From positions 1 through 64,000 of the forward strand of contig CAJQUW010001972.1 in assembly GCA_907163375.1 (NCBI GenBank): a DNA stretch of 64,000 bases. Direction: 5' to 3'. The notes under the pieces were generated by a model that had not been told where the DNA came from, did no database searches, and saw only the letters and a list, made by a program, of their open reading frames with translations. Made by a program: the position numbers and the translations under genes. The DNA is from Prostheceraeus crozeri (taxonomy: Eukaryota > Platyhelminthes > Polycladida > Euryleptidae). Positions 1-10,019 of the stretch are shown here, piece after piece; position 1 is the first letter of the stretch; each line of letters begins with the position of its first letter.

Positions 1-464
1 AAAAGAATTCATTACAAAATAAGACATTGAGCAGGAAACTTTTCAAGGATGTCTGTCCTTTACATAACAAAAGATCATACAACATATTACAAATGTTTTT
101 TTTTGAACAATAATGCGCAAGGCCGATTTTCCACATTCACTACAATACTAAAACTGATTACAATACTTAAGATTTTCCCTTTGTGTGGTAGCACCATCTT
201 CTTGATGTGCGACGGCGTTTAGGTTTGGTGACAGGTTCTTGACACTCTTTGACATAAAGAATCAATGACATCTCAATGTGATAGTCCTGTAACTCAGGTT
301 GATGATGAAATTTGAGCAATGCGCAAATTGAGAGAAATCAAATTCCGCGTCAGATTGATGAGGTCGGCCACATAAACAGCAGGTACCTCAATATGAAATG
401 TATAAAGAGCCTGCACCTAGCGATCGACCAATTCTGTTTTCAAACTGACTGTTTCAACTGTCAT
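1..464. other. No confident gene; one short basic frame on the minus strand
   Basis: No recognised gene. On the minus strand an open frame ends with TAA at 167-169 and runs back to about 340. Its last 20 or so codons are rich in Lys and Arg (a KPKRRRTSRRW stretch, like a nuclear localisation or nucleic-acid-binding tail). It could be a terminal exon of a host gene or chance; no convincing acceptor leads into it. Confidence 0.15.
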
Positions 465-863
465 TCACATTAAATTGGACTTTAACAATACTATGATTTG
501 TAAAATCATAGCCAGCGAGTGCCGCGATACAAATGGTTTATAATAAGAAGTATTTCTTTTTTGGCCACACAAAATAAAAAAAATATAATACAGTAATAGT
601 TCAGTAGGAATAAGAGCCCTTTTTGCCTCACAACCCCCTCTAACGTCTTCTAAAATGTCAAGCTGCTGACGCAACCAATTATCAATAGGGATACTCCAGT
701 TTTGACCGCAACGATTTACTTGCGTATCCACTTTTGGTAAGTATACCGCCGGCGATTGAGGATAGAGTCGAACACCGTTGTAGCGCACTTGTTGTTTGTA
801 GGTAGGATAGCCGTGAATTACCTTTTCAATTTTTTGGATTCCACAGCTCGAGATGTTGAGGAT
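465..863 (-). CDS. Unrecognised open frame, possible exon
   Basis: A minus-strand frame is open from an in-frame stop at 864-866 to a TGA at 465-467, about 132 codons without interruption. The upstream two thirds looks coding: balanced composition with a Tyr/Pro/Trp-rich stretch (for example LYPQSPAVYLPK and CGQNWSIPIDNWLRQQL). The last 40 codons are more hydrophobic and less convincing, so a splice donor could lie near 640-660, but I see no strong one. There is no ATG near the 5' end, which fits an internal exon. It lies directly downstream, on the same strand, of the small gene at 1,024-1,239. No family is recognised. Confidence 0.25.
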   Translation of the reverse strand: MLNISSCGIQKIEKVIHGYPTYKQQVRYNGVRLYPQSPAVYLPKVDTQVNRCGQNWSIPIDNWLRQQLDILEDVRGGCEAKRALIPTELLLYYIFFILCGQKRNTSYYKPFVSRHSLAMILQIIVLLKSNLM

Positions 864-987
864 TCAGTGATGCAGTTAGTTGGAGTAGGATTCATGGCAT
901 GGCAGTCTGTAACGAAAGAATACCACTAAGTACATTAATGATCATCAGAGAAAAGAAAATTGATAGCTTAGCAGTGACATATGAGGT

Positions 988-1003
988 GGCCCTTAAGAGG
1001 ACC
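988..1003 (-). terminator. Histone-type 3' stem-loop (mRNA 3'-end processing signal)
   Basis: Read on the minus strand, this is GGTCCT-CTTA-AGGGCC. The 6-bp stem contains one G-U pair and has a four-base loop, and the whole fits the metazoan replication-dependent histone consensus GGYYYTHHWHARRRCC at every position. It is preceded by CCCCAAAA and followed by ACC, as in histone mRNAs, and starts 20 nt after the stop codon of the 1,024-1,239 frame, the usual histone spacing. I noticed no AATAAA on this strand between the stop codon and position 1. A clear purine-rich histone downstream element (CAAGAAAGA-like) is not visible, which is the main caveat. Confidence 0.7.
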
Positions 1004-1023
1004 TTTTGGGGCGTTCACATGAT

Positions 1024-1239
1024 TTAAAGCTTATCACCAAAGTCTAAGTCTTCGTCATCGTCCAGTAAATTAAATGTCTTGCACTTAGGAGTCGAATTAA
1101 GTTTCAATTCCCTAAAAGGCTTAAAGGTAAAGCGTCTAGGTGGTGATGGTTCAACAAAATAAGCTTGTACAATCATCGGCCACACACTCTCCTGCGTCTC
1201 TCTTCTAAAATGCTGGTAAGGTTTAGGCCACACCGTCAT
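1024..1239 (-). CDS. Small intronless gene (71 aa) with histone-style promoter and 3' end
   Basis: A 71-residue protein starting at the ATG at 1,237-1,239, which has G at -3 and is the first ATG after the predicted transcription start. An upstream in-frame GTG (1,246-1,248) is not needed. The N-terminal half contains MTVWPKPYQHF and ESVWPMIVQAYFVEP. The middle is basic and Pro-rich (PSPPRRFTFKPFRELKL). The C-terminus is strongly acidic (NLLDDDEDLDFGDKL). It has no histone fold, signal peptide or membrane segment, and I do not recognise the family. A TATA box and CCAAT box lie upstream, and a perfect histone-type stem-loop follows the stop by 20 nt. If real, its mRNA would be non-polyadenylated and peak in S phase; the basic-then-acidic layout would suit a chaperone-like or chromatin-associated peptide, but that is inference. 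Confidence 0.55.
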   Translation of the reverse strand: MTVWPKPYQHFRRETQESVWPMIVQAYFVEPSPPRRFTFKPFRELKLNSTPKCKTFNLLDDDEDLDFGDKL

Positions 1240-1365
1240 GACACTCACTTGTAAAGTTGCGAACAGGATTGATCAGACAAAATTGAGACGGAGAATGTCT
1301 TTCGCAAGTCACACGCGCTTTCCAAGTCAAGAGAATGAAATGAAGAGAAAATGGAGAGACGTCTG

Positions 1366-1412
1366 CTTTTATAGTCTTCTGCGAATCCACATTTGACACT
1401 ATGTGAGCCAAT
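1366..1412 (-). promoter_or_regulatory. TATA plus CCAAT promoter of the 71-aa gene
   Basis: On the minus strand TATAAAAG lies at 1,373-1,366. An inverted CCAAT (plus strand CCAAT at 1,408-1,412) lies about 35 bp upstream of it. A start of transcription near 1,343 would give a roughly 100-nt leader with no ATG before 1,239. The CCAAT-TATA spacing resembles core histone promoters. Confidence 0.5.
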
Positions 1413-1729
1413 CAGAGACCTCCGTTTCTCCCCTGACTTCGTTGCGGCAGGGAAAAGGAGGCACGCGGACGTCTGACTCGTAAATGCTTTTCTCAAATCT
1501 TGTAGTCAAATCTAGTTTAGCACATTGAGTTGAATTATGAATGTGTTTTATGCAACATTAAGAGCAAGTTGGATCCATGCTCATGGAAATGAATTCTTAG
1601 TCGAGATGCAATTTTCGCCATGTGTCGCTGATAGATATCTTTTGGGATCATGTATCGTCTCTGCAGAATAGGATGCAAAATGAAACGCTACACGCTCACC
1701 TGCATGTTCATCAAATCACTTTCTCAAAT
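1413..1729. other. Intergenic, nothing recognised
   Basis: Sequence between the small-gene promoter and the next minus-strand frame. No gene, repeat or RNA is recognised. On the minus strand a CAG/GTGAGC donor-like site lies near 1,706. Confidence 0.3.
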
Positions 1730-1945
1730 TCAATGTCTGCAAGCTAATCGTCCTTTTTCACATCCTTTATTCATCAAACTGTCCATGAGCTGTTGGAAAA
1801 CGAAGCAACCTTTAGCGATAGCAAATTCTAAGTCTGCCTTTTCATGATGAAATGAGATAATGTAGTCCCTTATCACACCACGAAGACTTTGTCGATGAAA
1901 ACGTAGTGAACAAAATTCATTCGTAAACTCTACTGCTTCTGCCAT
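1730..1945 (-). CDS. Unrecognised small open frame (71 aa)
   Basis: A minus-strand ATG at 1,943-1,945 (A at -3, in an AGAAAG-ATG-G context) opens a 71-codon frame ending in TGA at 1,730-1,732. The protein starts MAEAVEFTNEFCSLRFHRQ and is mixed charged and hydrophobic, without long membrane segments, with C-terminal basic and Cys residues (NKGCEKGRLACRH). It looks like protein-coding composition but matches no family I recognise. No TATA box or histone-type stem-loop is evident for it. It could be an exon of a spliced gene on this strand. Confidence 0.28.
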   Translation of the reverse strand: MAEAVEFTNEFCSLRFHRQSLRGVIRDYIISFHHEKADLEFAIAKGCFVFQQLMDSLMNKGCEKGRLACRH

Positions 1946-2470
1946 CTTTCTTCCTATCACTTTGGAGACAAAGCATTAATGACATTCAGGTGTAACACGA
2001 CACGCTGATTCCAAATCTGGTCTCTGTTTTCCCGTCCGAGGCTTGGTTCACCCGCTAGAGTGATTTTCATAAACATTCTAACTCTGTCGTTTTTTCGTCA
2101 ATGTCCAAAATTTTCAATGATGTCTCACCTCTAAATGAAGGCAGATAGGAACAAGCCATGTTTTCCGCTGAATTTGTCGCATTCTTAGCTTTCAAATGAG
2201 TCATCCCTCGACCCTCTACGATGACCAGAAGCCGAGTTAAAACACGGTCGTTTTTTAAAAAGTTCCAAAATCTTGGAAAATGCGCAAAAACTCGATTTTT
2301 AACAGGCTCTCATTTGGAAACGGAGCCTGCCACGCATCTGAAAAGAGCGGATCCTAGAGAACAAAGCGCGGTCTTTCCCCTAAAAGAAGCCCAAGCTCTT
2401 CATTCACTTCCAATCCTCCGCTATTCATCGTCAAAGTTGGCTAAAAAAGCGACATTTCACATTTGGACTT
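1946..2470. other. No confident gene; one weak minus-strand frame
   Basis: On the minus strand an open stretch from about 2,300 to a TGA at 2,067-2,069 includes an ATG-started segment MACSYLPSFRGETSLKIL, with a donor-like AGAG/GTGAGA inside it. It might be an exon of the same unknown minus-strand gene as the frame at 1,730-1,945, but no connected model can be supported. Confidence 0.15.
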
Positions 2471-2905
2471 GAAAAAATCCTAAGTATTTTCGACCACCGT
2501 AGTGAAAAATTTTCGAAAATTTTTTTTGTGCGAATTTCAACCTGAAACCTTGATAAAAGTTTGTTTCACATGATTCTGAACAACTTTGGTCTTTTCGACT
2601 AAATTGGTCAGTTGAGTCGTCGGGGGGGCGGGGCGGTTTTTCACCGAAACTTCACCGACCCAACTTTTGACGACAAACACGATGGGATGGGTCTCGGAGC
2701 TCAACTCCGGCATTTTGAAAATTTTTTTTTCACGAAAAAATCCTAAGTATTTTCGACCACCGTAGTGAAAAATTTTCGAAAAATTTTTTGTGCGAATTTC
2801 AACCTGAAACCTTGATAGAGGTTTGTTTCACATGATTCTGAACAACTTTGGTCTTTTCGACCAATTTGGTCAGTTGAGTCGTTGGGGGGGGGCGGTTTTT
2901 CATGA
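2471..2905 (+). repeat. Direct duplication, period 263 bp
   Basis: The segment starting GAAAAAATCCTAAG at 2,471 recurs at 2,734. About 170 bp match closely (2,471-2,643 against 2,734-2,905), separated by about 90 bp. Both copies end in a G-rich run (GGGGGGGCGGGGCGG or GGGGGGGGCGG) followed by GTTTTTCA. No coding content is recognised; a local tandem duplication with slippage in the G run. Confidence 0.85.
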
Positions 2906-3841
2906 ACATCTCACACACTCCTCCTTCAACGGTTTCCTCCTCACGGACCCATTCCTCCCAACTAGTGATGCAAATGGAAAATTTTCCAATTTTTTCAAAA
3001 TTTTTTTCTGGTGATTGACGTTTTTGCCACTGTTTTGGAGGCTTGTTGCAGTCGTTTCAAAAGACTATGTAATATTCAAAGGCCGAAAACTTCTCTATCA
3101 TTCCTGCATGTTAACTTTTGGAACCAACTGCACCCTCTATGTCTATTTCAGATCTTTCCAGCTGAATATCAGACATTAAATGGATTTCAGATTTCTCTAA
3201 TTGAATTTCGGATATCTGTCAGAAACTCAACTTTGAAAGGATCTTAGATTCAACTGGAGAATCTCCAATTCATCTGGAAAAGTCTGAAACTCATTTAAGT
3301 AGATCTGAAATCGATTGGGAACTATCTGAACCAACTAGAAATTGATATCGAATGTGTAGTTTGTCCTCCACGAAGATATCGGACAATACGCCGGAAGCTA
3401 GAAGCTATCATATAGATATTCTTCTACTCATCACAGATATCTTTAGTTTCCCAATATCTCACGAGTTTACAGTCTTTATATATCTTCCAATATATGGTCG
3501 CTCATGTATAATGGTGTGTTGGACTGTGTACTTGTGTTTCACATGTTCATCAACATATGGAGAATTTGTATCATTGCAATCAAGGCTGCATGCTTAACTT
3601 TCAAGCCATAAACGAACTCCCAAATAAAGTGCATTATTTTTGCTCCAGATCTTTCACAATGCATGAAATTATATCCCCATTGTAAAGGAAAAAAATTCAC
3701 GTTGTCACAAAAGATGTCTGTGTTATAATATTAAAAATGCCAACAAATTGCCACAAGCCAGGCAAAGGAATGCTCAAAAATCCGCGGACGGGATTCGTAT
3801 TGCTACGATTGTTTTAATCGAAATGATATGATGAAATTAAG
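2906..3841. other. Non-coding with a degenerate short-period repeat
   Basis: No gene seen. Roughly 3,160-3,345 is built of diverged versions of a 30-40-bp word around GATTTCAGAT, GAATTTCGGAT, ATCTGAAA and AACTGGA, as in an eroded minisatellite. The rest is AT-rich with poly-T and AAAATTTTCC-type runs. Confidence 0.35.
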
Positions 3842-4100
3842 AGTTTTAGAACAATTCTACTGATGTGTCTATGCCTCGGCTATGATGGAAAACGTAAAAA
3901 TTATATCACAAAAATTCAAATTTTTTCATTTTTCAAAATCGTTTTATTTAAAATAATGATCAAAATCACCAGTTTTAGACCCATTCTATTAGTGTGTAGC
4001 TGCCTCGGCTGCGGAAGCGGTCAAAGCATAGGGCCTATCACAAAAAATCAGATCTTTCAAAATTTTCCAAAATTTTCCGATTTTTTCCAAAATTTTCCAT
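3842..4100 (+). repeat. Tandem pair, period 129 bp
   Basis: AGTTTTAGAACAATTCTACT at 3,842 and AGTTTTAGACCCATTCTATT at 3,971 begin two diverged copies of a roughly 129-bp unit. Both contain GTGTNNNTGCCTCGGCT and then ATCACAAAAAWTCARAT. No coding content is recognised. Confidence 0.65.
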
Positions 4101-4829
4101 GGAAAATTTTGATTCAAAATTTTCCGGAAAATTTTCATCACTACTCCCAACACATCCTTGGCCATCTCCCTTCCTTCCAGGGGGGGGGGCGAGTCAGCCT
4201 GATGACTCATCGTTTCGCATATTGCACTTGAATTTGCCACGGGGTTACTACTGCAGTTTGCAAAGTAACTTCCACAAGGATGACCCTTTCGGTGTCCTAG
4301 TGTTAAATATACATATGCCCTCTTATCTATTTCCATTTATTGGTAAAAAGAATTGCAGACTAATATTCTAGAAAGAGATCTTCTGGAGCAAGATTTCAGT
4401 GGTTGTCAGATAAAAAGATACAATCGTTTCGCATGCAGAAAACGTACAGCCGCCGTCCACGCTCATGATCGGCGCAAAATCATATGGCAGCACATAACAA
4501 ACCATAGACAAACCTCAGAAATGTTTAAAGCATGATTTAAGAAAATATTTGAGAAGATCAAAATATGCAGTCTCAGTTCCGCATGAAGTCTCAGTTCCGC
4601 ATCATTGGGAAAACATGGCAATCTACAAAGCAATCCATTTTATTGTGTTAACACTGGAACATTTAGTAGGTTACAGATATCTTATGCAAAATATCTTATG
4701 GAAATCACAGCATATGCAAAGAATTAGCTTCTGAAAAGTCACAAAAGGTGTTCAAACTGACCACCGTTTTGTTCAATATATTTTCTACATCGATACCGGT
4801 ACATTAACTGATTCTTGAGTTGATTCATT
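4101..4829. other. No recognised gene
   Basis: AT-rich sequence with a G9 run near 4,181. It may include the eroded 5' part of the mariner element whose transposase is recognisable from about 4,830, but I cannot place its left end. Confidence 0.25.
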
Positions 4830-5490
4830 TCGCAAATTGAGCCAAGAATGTGGTGTCAGTCGTGTATTAGTTCATCGGAACTTGCAAAGGCGCAAATTTC
4901 ATCCATACAAAGTGCGAGCCACCTGGTGTAAGAACTGGATAAAGATGAGTCAGACATTCGCATGGAATTTTGCAAATGGATGTTGCAACAACCGAATTCT
5001 TTTACCCAGTCCGTTATGTTCAGCGATGAAGCTATGTTTTATCTTTCGTCACATGTTAAAAGACACAATTCTCGTTACTGGTGCGATACTAATCCTCACT
5101 AGATGGAATATTCCAACATGCAAAAGCTCAAAGGATAATGGTTTGGGCCGCGACTTGGGGAAATCAAGTTATCGGCGGCCCATTTCTCTGTGATGAGCAT
5201 GTTGCAAAAGATTCGTGGTACCTATCTCTACTTCAGTCTTTTCTTAAGCCGATTCTCAATGAGTTACCATTACAAGAACGACAACAACTATGGCTTCAGC
5301 AGGATGGATCACCACCGCACTTGGTCTGAATGTGCGCAATTTTTGCGACAATGGATAGGAAAGTGAGGTGCAGTCAAAGATGTGCAGTCGAGTGGCCACC
5401 AAGATCTACAAATCTAAACCCACTCAATTTTTCCTTTGGAGACATTTGAAGTCGGTCGCATTCAACAGCAGAGTCAGAACGCTTGATCTA
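4830..5490 (+). pseudogene. Decayed Tc1/mariner-superfamily transposase
   Basis: Fragments in several plus-strand frames follow the order of a mariner-type DDE transposase. First comes a helix-turn-helix/linker piece with HRNLQRRKFHPYKVRATW (about 4,870-4,930). Then the block IMVWAATWGNQVIGGPF (about 5,135-5,185), then LWLQQDGSPPHLV (about 5,285-5,325), the second catalytic Asp region where the family has QQDGAPPHY. The block expected to read LNPLDFFLWG is present near 5,410-5,450 in a different frame (LNPLNFSFGD). There are at least three frameshifts and an in-frame stop, so it is inactive. The relation to the inverted-repeat element starting at 5,565 is unclear. Confidence 0.75.
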
Positions 5491-6176
5491 AAAATAGAAT
5501 GTCAAATTAAATGGCCAAAAATGATGCTAGTGTTATTCTACGAACCATAGAATAGGGATATATAGGTAGAATGTCGACTCAAACAAGCATCTGTATAAAC
5601 AGTGAATATTTTTGAATGAAAAGATTCAGTATTTTGCGGAGATTACGTTCCCGTGGTCCAAAACATCATTTGAGCACTTTTGCAAAAAGTCAAAATTTGT
5701 CAATTTGTATACTACCGAGATGACGCCCCTTTATAAGTAGTATGAAACAAGTTGGGTATCAAAAGGAATGAATATTTGCTAATAATCATTCCAACTAAGC
5801 GGAAATCAAGCTGATTATCAAGGGAATTTCATGCCCAGTATCATAATGGCAGTCTTCATAGAGTAGGGATATGTAGGTAGAGTGTCGACTATAGAGTTAA
5901 TATATTAGGTAGAGTGGTAACTCCGCATTTATTAAATCCCCAATATACACTTTCGATTTTATTAAATGAACTCAAGAGAGATACAGTCGGAATTGTTTGC
6001 AAATGTGAGATATGCATATTCATGCAGTTTTGAAGAAATTACAACGGAATCGACTGATCATATACTATAAAGCAGATGGAAATGATATTATTTTTCGGAT
6101 AGTCCGTGTCATGACAGCCTTGGAGAGGTAATGTTTGTTAAATTAACAACTGACCTGCTATTTCTTTCTTGCTAAA

Positions 6177-6364
6177 AATAAAGAAGACAACGTGTTTGGT
6201 CAAACAGCTATGCTTTAATGACACATCAGAGACTAACACATAGTTCATAGATGTACAAATAACATTCATCATAGATGTCATTCATAACCATAGAGTGCAT
6301 ACAAACATGGATATCGATATATCAAGCAAAGCATCAATACAGAAGATATCATGCATCCTCATTC
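6177..6364 (-). repeat. 3' long terminal repeat of the Ty3/gypsy element
   Basis: 188 bp, matching 10,020-10,207 at all but one position. In the element's own direction it begins TGAGGATGC after a purine-rich tract. It is short for a gypsy LTR. Confidence 0.93.
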
Positions 6365-6420
6365 CTCCCCACCAAAACAACATCATGAAGATTCACTTTT
6401 CTCCCATCAGATGAAATTAC

Positions 6421-7600
6421 TCAATTAGGAAGACGCTTCTCAACTTTATGGCTTCCTATAAAGCGGGGTGTTAACGAACTCTTTGGATTTCGATCACGTA
6501 ATGCGACATAATTATTTACTTGAGGACCACTTTTAGGAGGTATTTGCTCAAGAAAATCTCGTGAGTCAGGCCAATCTTTCGAAGGTGTCGCTGACCTATG
6601 AAACACATTTGTGAAAGATCCACTCAGTCGGTTACAATTATACGTAGCTTTCGCTAGGTTTAACAACCATCTGCCAGGCATTGTCCTCAGTCTGTCCTTA
6701 AGAGTTCTGTGACACCGTTCGATACATGAATTGCCATTGGGATGATAAATAGAAGAGTAAGAGCTCTTGATTCCATGCTTGTTTAATAAAGATCTGAAAA
6801 TGTTACTTACAAATTGAGTCTCCTGGTCCGAATGTACTTTAGCAGGTGGACCAAACTTGAAAATCCGATTCTTCAGAAATGATGAAGCAATATTTTTCAT
6901 AGGTACTGTAACAAGCCACTTTGTACATAAGTCCACCATAGTAAGTATGGAATTATAACCAGCATCACTTTTCATGTCAACAATGTCCATGGCAATCACT
7001 TCAAATGGTCTAGTAGAGGGAGTCTTTGACGGAGAAGGGTTGTGTCCATATGATTTCGCAACTCTGCAACCACAGTCATAGATAACGTTCGATATCACAG
7101 GACGTAGTTTTGGAGCCGAAAATCTTTCCAGAATGGCTTCACGCGTTTTATTACATGAGAAATGACCATCATAATGATAGCGTTTTACGACATCACAAAC
7201 AACTGAGGAGGGAATAACTAGTCGGTTCTCATGAAACAAGTAATTGTCTTTCACAGAAAATGAATCCAACGACAAACCATGACATTTACGCACTGATTCA
7301 GCAATACATCCTCGAGATGAAGGTAATAACTTGTGCTTTAAAGCATCAATACAGTCAAGAATTTCATCGCATAATTTTTGATTATTACGAACCATCTGAT
7401 TTATTGAACTGTCCACTGAAGTGACACAGGAAGAAATAATTGCTTCTGAATTATTGTGCTGCCGAGTTAATGCATCAGCTGCAACATTATCTTTACCAAT
7501 CTTATACTGAATGTTAAAAGTGCATTCTTGCAATGCCATTTGCCAACGAGATTGTCTAGGATTATGAGACTTTCCGTAAACTAGAGAAGTCAGAGGCTTG
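6421..7600 (-). CDS. RNase H end and integrase region of the Ty3/gypsy element (fossil part)
   Basis: The upstream piece is the end of RNase H (FNVHTFIFHHKPLTSLVYG and LTRQH). A zinc-binding region follows (HYDGHFSCNKTREAI then CGCRVAKS), then the integrase core with its acidic residues in IAMDIVDMKS, VHSDQETQF and NGNSCIERCHRTLKDRL. It ends near the purine-rich tract and the 3' terminal repeat. No envelope-like gene follows. Confidence 0.9.
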
Positions 7601-7699
7601 TGGTGAAAAATAAACGTATGAACGTTAAATCTGTTTCCGAGTAAGTATGGCCGAAATCTCATTATTGATTCATAAAGAGCTAAGAATTCTTTATCTGTA

Positions 7700-8850
7700 G
7701 TACTGTAGGTAATTTAATTCTGAGCTTCGTAATTTACGACTGTAATAGGAAACTGGACCACTCACTTGATATAATACACCAGCAATAGCATGATTACTCG
7801 CATCAACGTCTAATGAGAATGAGGAATTCAAATCTGGCAAGCGTAAAACTCGTTGAGAAATGAGAGCCTGCTTGAGATTTTCGAAGGCAATTACCAACTG
7901 CGTTTCATCCTTGCTCCAGATTCGTTGAAAATTCTTGGCTGGTGAATTCTGTATTTTTGTCAAAGGAGATGCCAATTCCGCGAAATTAGGAATGAATCGA
8001 GAAAAGAAATTACACAGTCCTAAAAACCTCTGTAAATGTTTCGTCAATGACGGCACAGGAAATTGCTTTATTGCAGCTACTTTCATTGGATCTGGGAATA
8101 ACTTTCCTTCATGAACAACAAATCCTAAATACTTGATTCGGTTTGAAAAAAATATACATTTCGCTGGCTTTACTTTCAACTTAGCAAGCCGTAAACGCTC
8201 AAATACCTTTCTCAGAATATCAAGCTGTTCAAAGTCAGTTTTCGTCGGGATAATAAGGTCATCAATGTATGGCGTTGTAGGTAGGTCTTTCATTGCCTTT
8301 TGTATAATGCGCTGGAAACTCAAGGGAGAATTACAAAGTCCAAATGGCATAACCTTGAATTGGTATTGATTGTTCATTGCCGTAAAAGCAGTTTTCGGTT
8401 TAGCATCATCAGTTAGTCGTACCTGCCAAAATCCAGAAGTCAAATCAAGCAAGGAGAAAGTGCGATGCATTGATAAATTATCCAAAAGCTCGTCAATATT
8501 TGGTAAAGGCATTCGGTCCTTAATTGTATTCGAATTTAAGTTTCGATAATCCACCACGAAGCGCTTTGTTCCATCGCTTTTGTTCACTAAAATGAATGGT
8601 GAAGAATATGGTGATTGTGCCTCCTCAATTATATCATGTTCAAGCATTTCATTGATCATTCGATCAACCACAGGCTTCTCTGAATGAGCCAAACGATACG
8701 GTTTCCTGAATGTTGGAGCAGCATTACCTGTGCAAATATCATGATATCCCAAAACCGTACGTCCAATAGCAAATGGAGTTAAAGAGAACACATCACGGAA
8801 TTCAAGTAGCAATTTCTTCAAGCTGTCTGCATAAGCCGTTGGAACTTTAG
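7700..8850 (-). CDS. Reverse transcriptase and RNase H region of the Ty3/gypsy element (fossil part)
   Basis: Reverse transcriptase motifs appear in order: RFVVDYRNLNSNT, SLLDLTSGFWQVRL, FKVMPFGLCNSP and the catalytic YIDDLII. Then comes the connection region (KYLGFVVHEGKLFPDP and FLGLCNFFSRFIPNFAELASPL). RNase H begins at SFSLDVDASNHAIAGVLYQ and continues to the left. This is a standard Ty3/gypsy polymerase. Confidence 0.93.
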
Positions 8851-8994
8851 TCAAGTCGAATAACTGCATTAATAACAAATAATAATAAATCGAAAAACTG
8901 CAGATCGGAAATAGGCGCGTTTGAATCACAATTGGATACAGGAACACTGACTGAGTTAACTTTCACGGTATTGTCGGAAGAAAAGCACATGTGA

Positions 8995-9300
8995 ATATTC
9001 ATAGCACATAATTGCATCTACACCCAATATGACGGAAATCGGAGAATCAACCACGAAAAACTTTTGCTGAATAAGTTTGTCCTTGAATTTCACTGGTAAC
9101 TCAATCACACCAATTGCAAAAAATATTGTCCCATCGACAGCCACGAACTTGCGTTTTCTCCTGTCAACTATCGGTACCGAAGGAAATTTTGACAAACATT
9201 TTGAATTCATGAATGAAACAGGAGAGCCAGAGTCAAATAAAGATATCATTTCAATATCATCAATTTCAGCTACTCGGAGGATTGAACATCGTTCAGACCA
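8995..9300 (-). CDS. Aspartic protease region of the Ty3/gypsy element (fossil part)
   Basis: The retropepsin active-site motif is visible as LFDSGSPVSF, followed about 60-80 residues later by the flap and second-strand region ending VILGVDAIM, where the family has (I/V)LG.D.L. It lies between the gag knuckles and reverse transcriptase, as in Ty3/gypsy elements. Confidence 0.85.
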
Positions 9301-9379
9301 CTTTGATCCTCCGACAAAACGGCCTTTACGTTGTTTTTTTGAATTTGACAAAATTGGGTTAAATGACCACTTTTCGAGC

Positions 9380-9985
9380 ATTTCCCACATACTACCCTCG
9401 GTTTGAAGCACTTCGTTTTGATATGACCTGCAAGACCACAGTTAAAACAGATTTTTCGGCGTGAAGACACTGCAGATTGACTAATGGATGCAATCTGAGA
9501 AGGTTCAACAGTTTGGCGAGGAATCGTTTCCAAATGAGTCACAATCGATGGAAGACTTTCCTTGGAGAAAACAATACGCAATTCGTATGATTGCATTTCG
9601 AGAATACGTTGTTTGATAAGCTGGTCTTGAGCAGCTTTGTTATCGATGAAGAATAATAAAGATCTCAATTTCCCGATGAAACAATGTATTGTCATATTTG
9701 AATCCCATGAAAGCGCCATGAAATCAGAAAATGGATTAACAGGTCGATTAGCAGAAACAAATACCATTTCTACCTTTTCCAATGCAGATTTGAATATTGT
9801 TTTGCTGTCAAAAGTCAATTCTAAACATGCGCTTGCAATAGCATACTTCAGGTATTTCAACCCAATTGTATTCATGTCGCTTTCAGTCACAATAATGTCA
9901 ACGAATGCCAGAAATTCGGTTCTCCAAAACTTGAACCCATCCAAACTGCAATTCTTAGTTAAACGTGGCACTAATGCAATTTCAG
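9380..9985 (-). CDS. gag-like region of the Ty3/gypsy element (fossil part)
   Basis: A small capsid/nucleocapsid-type region. The C-terminal part has two CCHC knuckles, CFNCGLAGHIKTKC and CGKCSKSGHLTQFC. The upstream part has the Trp-rich, helical character of a retrotransposon capsid (for example FWRTEFLAFVDI and FSDFMALSWDSNMTI). About 200 residues is short compared with many gypsy gags. Confidence 0.85.
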
Positions 9986-10019
9986 CCATTTCAAATCAGT
10001 ATGTACAATTCGCGACGCC

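Noticed and set aside
1245-1496. Longer minus-strand frame overlapping the small gene's leader
   Set aside because: It runs through the TATA and CCAAT region and has no coding-like features.
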